Assembly (NCBI GenBank): GCA_964528035.1
Contig: CAZGQY010000070.1
Span: 1 to 18,905, forward strand
Length of the DNA stretch: 18,905 nucleotides
Direction: 5' to 3'
Source: CAZGQY01 sp964528035
GTDB taxonomy: Bacteria; Pseudomonadota; Gammaproteobacteria; Methylococcales; UBA1147
Below the pieces are notes generated by a model. The model had not been told where the DNA came from. It searched no databases and saw only the letters and a program-made list of their open reading frames with translations. Below are positions 9,833 to 15,506 of this stretch, piece by piece. A program made the position numbers and the translations under genes. The first letter of the stretch is position 1. Each line of letters begins with the position of its first letter.

Positions 9833-10875
9833 GTCAATATTTAGTGCTGAACCGTATCAACATTCAAAATGCCAATTGTATTGCCGGATTCACCTGGGGA
9901 TTTCCAGCTATTACCAATTTCTTGGGTTTTACTCATGCTTTGCAGCGTAAATTATCAAATGACTATAACATTGAGTTTGATGGTTGTGGAGTTATCAGTC
10001 ACGATTATCAATTACAGGTTTATAAACCAAAACCTAAAGCCAATTTTGAATTCATCCAAAGTAAATTTTCTTATACTTTTAAGCCCAAATTTGAAAAAGG
10101 ACGAATGAAAGACCCTTCAATTATTGAAGAAGGAAAAATGAACTTAACCGCCTCACTTGTCATTAAGTTTTCAAAAGAACTGTTGGCTAAAGAAGAAAAG
10201 ATTAAAGACTTTAAAAGCATTGTTTTAGAACATTGTTTAGCCAACCGATTAGCGGGTGGTGTGATTTTATCAGTCGCTCGTGTTGATTTGTTTTCTGCTT
10301 CAACCGAAAAACAACAAGAACAACTAATCAGAAAAGTCAAACGTCTATGTATGCCAGGCTTTGTTTTGATGGATCGTTCCGAATATCTAAAAAAACATTT
10401 TGGAAATTTAATCAAATCACAGCCAGATACGGAACTTTTGGATGCATGGCTAGATTTCTCGGCAATGAAATATCAGGCTATCCCAAAATCACAAAATGAT
10501 GATGAAACATCCACATACGACACCGATGCCGATTGGGAGCGAGTGCCTAAACCTGGAAAAGGCTGGTCGGTTCCGCTTATGGTTGGCTACAAAGCAATCA
10601 GTCGCGAATATAAGGTTGGTGAAATTAAAAATACACGACACTCTGATGCAGACTCCACAGTAATAGGCACCCGTTTTGTCGAAGCTGTACATAGTGTAGG
10701 CGAGTGGAAAAGCCTACACAGAATAAACAATTTTGATGAAATCATTTGGGCATACCAGGCAAAAGATGACTGGTATCTCTGCACACAAAACAAGATATCA
10801 ACAACATCACAGCAACTTGTCGATAAAGATGAATCTGAAACACTCAATTTTGCAGACGCACTTGCAAACTTATAA
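9829..10875 (+). CDS. csy2: Csy2 (Cas5f), surveillance complex subunit
   Basis: A 348-residue Cas5-type RAMP protein that binds the crRNA 5' handle together with Csy1. I start it at the ATG at 9829, which overlaps the csy1 stop and has GGAGG 8 bases upstream; an upstream ATG in the same frame would overlap csy1 further and lacks such a site. The N-terminus LVLNRINIQNANCIAGFTWG followed by FPAITNFLGFTHALQRKL is characteristic of Csy2. The segment RLAGGVILSV near residues 140-149 is also typical. The csy3 ribosome binding site overlaps its stop codon. Confidence 0.95.
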   Translation: MSQYLVLNRINIQNANCIAGFTWGFPAITNFLGFTHALQRKLSNDYNIEFDGCGVISHDYQLQVYKPKPKANFEFIQSKFSYTFKPKFEKGRMKDPSIIEEGKMNLTASLVIKFSKELLAKEEKIKDFKSIVLEHCLANRLAGGVILSVARVDLFSASTEKQQEQLIRKVKRLCMPGFVLMDRSEYLKKHFGNLIKSQPDTELLDAWLDFSAMKYQAIPKSQNDDETSTYDTDADWERVPKPGKGWSVPLMVGYKAISREYKVGEIKNTRHSDADSTVIGTRFVEAVHSVGEWKSLHRINNFDEIIWAYQAKDDWYLCTQNKISTTSQQLVDKDESETLNFADALANL

Positions 10876-10887
10876 GGAAACAATACT

Positions 10888-11883
10888 ATGCCAAACTTAA
10901 CACTACCTTCCGTATTATCTTTTGACCGTAGACTAGAACCCTCTGACGCGCTAATGCTATCTGGCAACTGGACTAATATCGGTAAAGAAAATGACTGGAA
11001 TAAAATTGAACTCTTCGAAAGAAGAAACCGAGCGGTAAAAAGTAATTTTAAACAGGAAATTTTAGACGATGAAGAAGAGCTGAAAAAACAAATCGAAGAA
11101 CCCAATATAGCCTGGGGTGATGATGCCTCTTTGCCTTCAGATGCGGACACCCTAAGAGTCAGTTATAGCTTACGCGTACTTGGTGGTCTCAACACACCAT
11201 CCGCCTGTAATAAAAAAGTCTATCAAGATCAGTTCACCGAAATGGTTGACGGTTATCTTGCTGAATTAGGTATTGATGAGTTAGCCAGTCGCTATGCTTA
11301 TAATGTTGTCAATGGTCGTTTTTTATGGCGTAATCGCGTGGGTGCGCTTGACGTTGCTATACATGTAAAACACAGCAGCTTGTCAGAACCAATTAAGTTT
11401 AACGCTTATGATTATCCGCTTAAAGACACAACAACATCTGACACAAAGATTTCTCCCTTTGTTGAATTAGTAAAAAAAGGATTAATTGATAAAGAAAATG
11501 TTTTCATAGCAGTTGATGCCTATGTGAAACTCGGCAACCGCCAACGTATCTGGCCTTCACAAGAAATGGTTATGGGACCTTCTAGTGGTCAAAAAAGCCG
11601 ATACTTGTTTGCACTTGACGGCAATGCAGCTATGCATTGTGAAAAAATTGGTAACGCTCTGCGTACCATTGATGACTGGCAGACAGGAAGTGATGCACCG
11701 ATAGCCATTGAAGCGTATGGCAATGTTACCCAGCGCGGTATTGCCTATCGTTCTAGCAGAAACGATTTTAAAACTTTGCTCGATAAATGGATGAATGACA
11801 AATCAGTCACAGAAGAAGAAAAACATTTTGTGATTGCCATGATTATACGTGGTGGCGTATTTGGTGAAGGGGAAAGCGAATAA
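10888..11883 (+). CDS. csy3: Csy3 (Cas7f), backbone subunit of the surveillance complex
   Basis: A 331-residue Cas7-type protein; six copies coat the spacer part of the crRNA in known I-F complexes. The N-terminus LPSVLSFDRRLEPSDALM and the segments RVSYSLRVLGG, RYAYNVVNGRFLWRNRVGA and IAVDAYVKLGNRQRIWPSQE match the family. AAGGAAA lies about 8 bases before the ATG, overlapping the csy2 stop, and csy4 follows after 10 bases. Its length is close to the Pseudomonas homologue. Confidence 0.96.
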   Translation: MPNLTLPSVLSFDRRLEPSDALMLSGNWTNIGKENDWNKIELFERRNRAVKSNFKQEILDDEEELKKQIEEPNIAWGDDASLPSDADTLRVSYSLRVLGGLNTPSACNKKVYQDQFTEMVDGYLAELGIDELASRYAYNVVNGRFLWRNRVGALDVAIHVKHSSLSEPIKFNAYDYPLKDTTTSDTKISPFVELVKKGLIDKENVFIAVDAYVKLGNRQRIWPSQEMVMGPSSGQKSRYLFALDGNAAMHCEKIGNALRTIDDWQTGSDAPIAIEAYGNVTQRGIAYRSSRNDFKTLLDKWMNDKSVTEEEKHFVIAMIIRGGVFGEGESE

Positions 11884-11893
11884 GGAATAATCG

Positions 11894-12487
11894 ATGAAAT
11901 ACTATCAGGACATTACTCTATTGCCCGATGCGGAAGCCAACCTTGGCTTCCTCTGGCATAAAGTTTATCAACAAATCCATTTGGCACTGGTTGAAAATAA
12001 AATCGCGGAAAATCAGTCAGCGATAGCAATCGCATTCCCTGATTATGATAGTAAGGAATATCCACTGGGAGACAGATTACGCTTGTTTTCGGGAGCACAA
12101 TGTAATCTTGTGCAATTGAACATAAATCAGTGGCTTTCTCGTTTAACCGATTACACTCATGTGAAATCCATAAAATTCGTACCGGAAACAGTGAAACAAC
12201 ACGCCTGCTTCAGGCGTAAACAATTTAAAAGTAACTTGCTGAAAGAAGCGGTACGACGGGCAAAGTATAAAAACGAACCGTTGGGTGATGCATTAGCGCA
12301 TTTTGAACATTATGAAAAAGACACAAGCTTACCTTATATCAATATGATGAGTCTTTCTATGAATAATGAAAACAATACAAGTCGTAATTTCAAGTTGTTT
12401 ATTGAGCAGGAAGTATTTCAACAGCCTCAATTCGGAATGTTTAATTGTTATGGACTCAGCAAAACCGCCACTGTGCCCTGGTTTTGA
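11894..12487 (+). CDS. cas6f: Csy4 (Cas6f), crRNA-processing endoribonuclease
   Basis: A 197-residue RNase that cuts the array transcript at the 3' base of each repeat hairpin and stays bound to it. His29 lies at the same position as the catalytic His29 of the Pseudomonas enzyme. Ser153 or Ser155 in INMMSLSMNN is the likely partner serine. An Arg/Lys-rich stretch, CFRRKQFKSNLLKEAVRRA (residues 105-123), fits the helix that grips the repeat stem; Arg108 and Gln110 are candidates for base contacts. AAGGA lies about 8 bases before the ATG. It is the last cas gene, 308 bases before the first repeat. Confidence 0.95.
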   Translation: MKYYQDITLLPDAEANLGFLWHKVYQQIHLALVENKIAENQSAIAIAFPDYDSKEYPLGDRLRLFSGAQCNLVQLNINQWLSRLTDYTHVKSIKFVPETVKQHACFRRKQFKSNLLKEAVRRAKYKNEPLGDALAHFEHYEKDTSLPYINMMSLSMNNENNTSRNFKLFIEQEVFQQPQFGMFNCYGLSKTATVPWF

Positions 12488-12565
12488 TATTTATAGATAC
12501 CAGAACTACTTGAAAATATCTGAAATCAAACCAACTGCACACGCTTTCGGAAGGGTAGGCTTTTT

Positions 12566-12600
12566 TTTGGCTTAAGCGCCAAATTTTGTTCTCGTTTTTT
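12566..12600 (+). terminator. Possible weak intrinsic terminator after csy4
   Basis: TTTGGC (12566-12571) pairs with GCCAAA (12578-12583) around a 6-base loop, followed by the T-rich stretch TTTTGTTCTCGTTTTTT. The stem has only three G-C pairs, so it may be leaky and let cas transcripts enter the array. The arms recur in inverted form after the array. Confidence 0.35.
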
Positions 12601-12679
12601 TATTTCTCCCACAAAGTAGCGTGAGAACGAGTAAAAGGTGATTTGAGTTAAAAGTAACCATTTTGACCAAAGTTTTTAA

Positions 12680-12692
12680 AGTTCTTTAACAA
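12680..12692 (+). promoter_or_regulatory. boxA-like antitermination sequence in the leader
   Basis: AGTTCTTTAACA matches the rRNA boxA TGCTCTTTAACA at 10 of 12 positions, including the unbroken core TCTTTAACA. BoxA in nascent RNA recruits NusB/NusE and protects untranslated transcripts from Rho. It lies 104 bases before the first repeat on the transcribed strand. Function here is inferred. Confidence 0.5.
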
Positions 12693-12700
12693 CATATGAA

Positions 12701-12713
12701 AATCAATTGGTTA
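12701..12713 (+). promoter_or_regulatory. IHF binding site in the leader
   Basis: AATCAATTGGTTA fits the IHF consensus WATCAANNNNTTR at every position. IHF bends leaders in type I-E and I-F systems so that Cas1-Cas2 integrates at the first repeat. The site ends 82 bases before repeat 1. Confidence 0.65.
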
Positions 12714-14083
12714 CAATCAGGCGGAAAAAATGGGTATTTTTGTTTAAATAACTCCATGTGATTGTTGTAACTAATTTTTTGTCGTTTAAACTACAGTTCA
12801 CTGCCGTACAGGCAGCTTAGAAAACCCGCGCATACGATCCGCCCGCGACCTCAACGTTCACTGCCGTACAGGCAGCTTAGAAAAGGGAGCAGGTCAATAA
12901 CAATGATTATGCAAAGTTCACTGCCGTACAGGCAGCTTAGAAATGACACTTGAGGGTGTATGGTCGAGTATTTCGTGTTCACTGCCGTACAGGCAGCTTA
13001 GAAAAGGGCGAGCAGAAGATTTTGCAGACAAATAACGTTCACTGCCGTACAGGCAGCTTAGAAAACAATTCAAATCGTCGGAATACAGTCGACACAGTTC
13101 ACTGCCGTACAGGCAGCTTAGAAACAATAAAGGGTGCCACCCGCACTGTGGCGAGGGTTCACTGCCGTACAGGCAGCTTAGAAAAGTATGCATCCGCCTC
13201 AACATCCGACGAAAGTTCACTGCCGTACAGGCAGCTTAGAAATATATCTGACTGTAAGCTTCCTTCCCACCTTGGTTCACTGCCGTACAGGCAGCTTAGA
13301 AAAGTTTTAGGGCTGGATTGAATAATGTTTCTATGTTCACTGCCGTACAGGCAGCTTAGAAAGCCCGATCTGTGCGAGTGCATTTGATGCCTCCGTTCAC
13401 TGCCGTACAGGCAGCTTAGAAAGCCAAAATTCTGTGCATGTATACCGCCTCTCTGTTCACTGCCGTACAGGCAGCTTAGAAATGATAGACCATTAGCTAC
13501 GAATTCTGTCCCTTTGTTCACTGCCGTACAGGCAGCTTAGAAATGTATTACAGCGATGTTTTGCAGTGCTTGAATGTTCACTGCCGTACAGGCAGCTTAG
13601 AAAACGTAAATCTCCGCTTCCATCAGGTATATCGTGTTCACTGCCGTACAGGCAGCTTAGAAATTCTTATCACTCTCTAGAGTTTTCCAGTTGTTGTTCA
13701 CTGCCGTACAGGCAGCTTAGAAAACTAAATTCACATGCTATTAATACCTTCATGTGTTCACTGCCGTACAGGCAGCTTAGAAACTTGATATGTATTGCAT
13801 GTCCTGCAACTGTTGGTTCACTGCCGTACAGGCAGCTTAGAAATAACGTCGCAAGCCTATTCCGTTTCTCGTCTAGTTCACTGCCGTACAGGCAGCTTAG
13901 AAAGGTACAGAGGCAAGCAGCAATGCAACAATAGCGTTCACTGCCGTACAGGCAGCTTAGAAAATAAAGCTTTAGGATTTCTGGATCGAACTTGGGTTCA
14001 CTGCCGTACAGGCAGCTTAGAAAATTATGCATGGGAGGAATTCATCGAGGTATAAGTTCACTGCCGTACAGGCAGCTTAGAAA

Positions 14084-14115
14084 TCAAAAAAAAAGCCCGG
14101 CGGTTAAACCAGGCG
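14084..14115 (+). other. Spacer 22, complement of an intrinsic terminator
   Basis: The spacer has nine consecutive A residues followed by GCCCGG...CCAGGC. Its complement is a hairpin (GCCTGG/CCGGGC with one G-T pair, 8-base loop) followed by nine T residues, a textbook Rho-independent terminator. In the array direction the A-run precedes the hairpin, so it should not stop array transcription. Confidence 0.8.
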
Positions 14116-14563
14116 GTTCACTGCCGTACAGGCAGCTTAGAAATTCGACTTGAAACACATCACCAACAGCGGACAGTTCACTGCCGTACAGGCAGCTTAG
14201 AAATGCTGAAAAGGTCAGTCGCATGCTAACAAGGGGTTCACTGCCGTACAGGCAGCTTAGAAAGGCAAATAAACCGATCGGACGCGCTCTTGAAAGTTCA
14301 CTGCCGTACAGGCAGCTTAGAAAAATACTGGGTCGTGATTAGCGCCACAATTCAAGTTCACTGCCGTACAGGCAGCTTAGAAAAAACTGATTTAACAGTT
14401 CTCGTTTTACAAACAGTTCACTGCCGTACAGGCAGCTTAGAAATAATTAATTCGTCAGCGTCCATGTGATCTTGCGTTCACTGCCGTACAGGCAGCTTAG
14501 AAAACGGTCTGCGGAGATTGGTTGTCGTTGATGTAGTTCACTGCCGTACAGGCAGCTTAGAAA

Positions 14564-14655
14564 CTCTGTCGTAGTCTTTTCTGTAGCGCCGTGTCGTTCA
14601 CTGCCGTACAGGCAGCTTAGAAAACCTTGCGGTGGGCGTTGTACCCTCTGTCGTA
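14564..14655 (+). other. Spacers 30 and 31, from overlapping protospacers
   Basis: Spacer 30 (14564-14595) begins with CTCTGTCGTA, and spacer 31 (14624-14655) ends with the same ten bases. In spacer 31 the ten bases are preceded by CC, the type I-F PAM expected directly 5' of the spacer 30 protospacer. The two can be joined into one 54-base target on a single strand. Confidence 0.85.
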
Positions 14656-14940
14656 GTTCACTGCCGTACAGGCAGCTTAGAAAAAACACGACAACTGTCC
14701 AGGCAGCGATAACAGGTTCACTGCCGTACAGGCAGCTTAGAAATAAGAGTGGAAAGAGTCTTGCCAATAACCGTTGTTCACTGCCGTACAGGCAGCTTAG
14801 AAATTTCTAAAACCGTCTCTAGAGGCGTTTGTACAGTTCACTGCCGTACAGGCAGCTTAGAAATCCGTGTGTTATGCGAAACTTTATAGGACTGGTGTTC
14901 ACTGCCGTACAGGCAGCTTAGAAAAGTACCAGTTACAGCT

Positions 14941-14987
14941 AAATTTTGGCGCGGTAGCATGTTTTAAGTGAATTCTTAAGCCAAAAA
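14941..14987 (-). repeat. Split inverted copy of the post-csy4 hairpin motif
   Basis: CTTAAGCCAAAAA (14975-14987) is the exact reverse complement of 12564-12576 in the leader. AAATTTTGGCGC (14941-14952) matches the adjoining leader bases at 11 of 12. The halves keep their order but are split by 22 bases here. On the minus strand the motif lies about 47 bases after the VOC gene stop, just as the leader copy follows csy4, so it may be a shared terminator-type element. Confidence 0.5.
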
Positions 14988-15033
14988 CCAATTGCTTATA
15001 TTCGGGTAATGAGCTTTGTTTGTTCGATGGTTT

Positions 15034-15474
15034 TCAATCCTTGGCAAACAATTGCCCATCAATATTATTAAACGCTTTAAATTCCAGCGCATTTCCAGAA
15101 GGATCCAGAAAAAACAATGTGGCCTGTTCGCCGGGTTGTCCCTGGAAGCGGATGTGAGGTTCAATGATAAAGTGGGTTCCCAGATTTTGTAATCGATCCG
15201 CCAGAATTTTCCAGTCAGTCATCTCCAAAACGACACCAAAATGGGGGGTCGGTACGCTGTGTGCGTCTACAGGGTTGTAATGCAACAAGATGTTGCCATT
15301 TATTCCAATTGTGGGGTTCAGGTGGCAAACCAGTTGGTGCCCGAACAGATTAAAGTCGATCCAGTGGGCGTCACTTCGGCCTTCAGAGCAGCCCAGAATG
15401 GAACTGTAAAATTCCCGGGCTTCAGGCAGGTCTCTGACCTGAATTGCTATATGGAAAGGAGTCAGGAGCGACAT
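15034..15474 (-). CDS. VOC family (glyoxalase/dioxygenase-fold) protein
   Basis: A 146-residue single-domain protein of the vicinal oxygen chelate superfamily. The N-terminus MSLLTPFHIAIQVRDLPEAR and the C-terminal FFLDPSGNALEFKAF are classic. Candidate metal ligands His8, His78 and Glu131 are all present, so a metal-dependent enzyme is likely; substrate unknown. I start it at the ATG at 15474, preceded by GGGAA; upstream codons in the same frame only overlap the preceding gene. It begins 32 bases after the hydrolase-NACHT gene on the same strand, so the two are probably co-transcribed. It may be a housekeeping enzyme that merely shares the operon or a partner of its neighbour; the sequence does not decide. 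Confidence 0.85.
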   Translation of the reverse strand: MSLLTPFHIAIQVRDLPEAREFYSSILGCSEGRSDAHWIDFNLFGHQLVCHLNPTIGINGNILLHYNPVDAHSVPTPHFGVVLEMTDWKILADRLQNLGTHFIIEPHIRFQGQPGEQATLFFLDPSGNALEFKAFNNIDGQLFAKD

Positions 15475-15506
15475 ATGATTCCCGGTTTTGGGAGAACCTT
15501 CCAGGT

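Larger units (their letters stand above)
12488..12795 (+). promoter_or_regulatory. CRISPR leader
   Basis: These 308 A+T-rich bases lie between csy4 and the first repeat and hold no gene. In order they contain a GC-poor hairpin with T-runs (12561-12600), overlapping inverted repeats GTTCTC/GAGAAC and CTCGTT/AACGAG (12588-12596 with 12623-12631), a boxA-like sequence (12680-12692), and a consensus IHF site (12701-12713) 82 bases before repeat 1. Position next to cas6f and the repeat orientation make this the leader end, so spacer 1 should be the newest. I could not identify a convincing promoter; read-through from the cas operon is possible. Confidence 0.8.
12796..14924 (+). CRISPR. Type I-F CRISPR array, 36 repeats and 35 spacers
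   Basis: Thirty-six copies of a 28-base repeat start at 12796 and end at 14924. Each begins GTTCA, forms the stem CTGCC/GGCAG around loop GTACA, and ends CTTAGAAA. Cas6f is expected to cut after the stem, leaving CUUAGAAA as the crRNA 5' handle. By eye every repeat is identical, including the leader-distal one. Spacers are 32 bases except spacer 3 (12944-12976), 12 (13483-13515) and 35 (14864-14896), which are 33, and spacer 7 (13185-13214), which is 30. No two spacers are identical. Spacers 30 and 31 share a 10-base overlap, and spacer 22 derives from a terminator. The 60-base period creates long false reading frames on both strands. Confidence 0.99.

Noticed and set aside
4028..12487. Transposon-encoded (Tn7-like) I-F variant
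   Set aside because: cas1, an intact HD nuclease-helicase cas2-3 and a separate csy1 and csy2 are present, and no tniQ or tns genes are seen, so this is a canonical interference-competent I-F system.
12366..12575. 69-codon plus-strand frame overlapping the end of csy4 and the leader
   Set aside because: It is mostly an alternative frame of csy4 and has no supporting start site.
12918..14767. Long open frames on both strands with repeated RTGSLE, PYRQLR or SCLYGSE motifs
   Set aside because: They are translations of the CRISPR repeats. The 60-base repeat-spacer period keeps the frame open and mimics a repeat protein.
12796..14924. Self-targeting spacers against this window
   Set aside because: Scanning the spacers by eye I found no match to the genes in this window; a full-genome search would be needed to exclude others.
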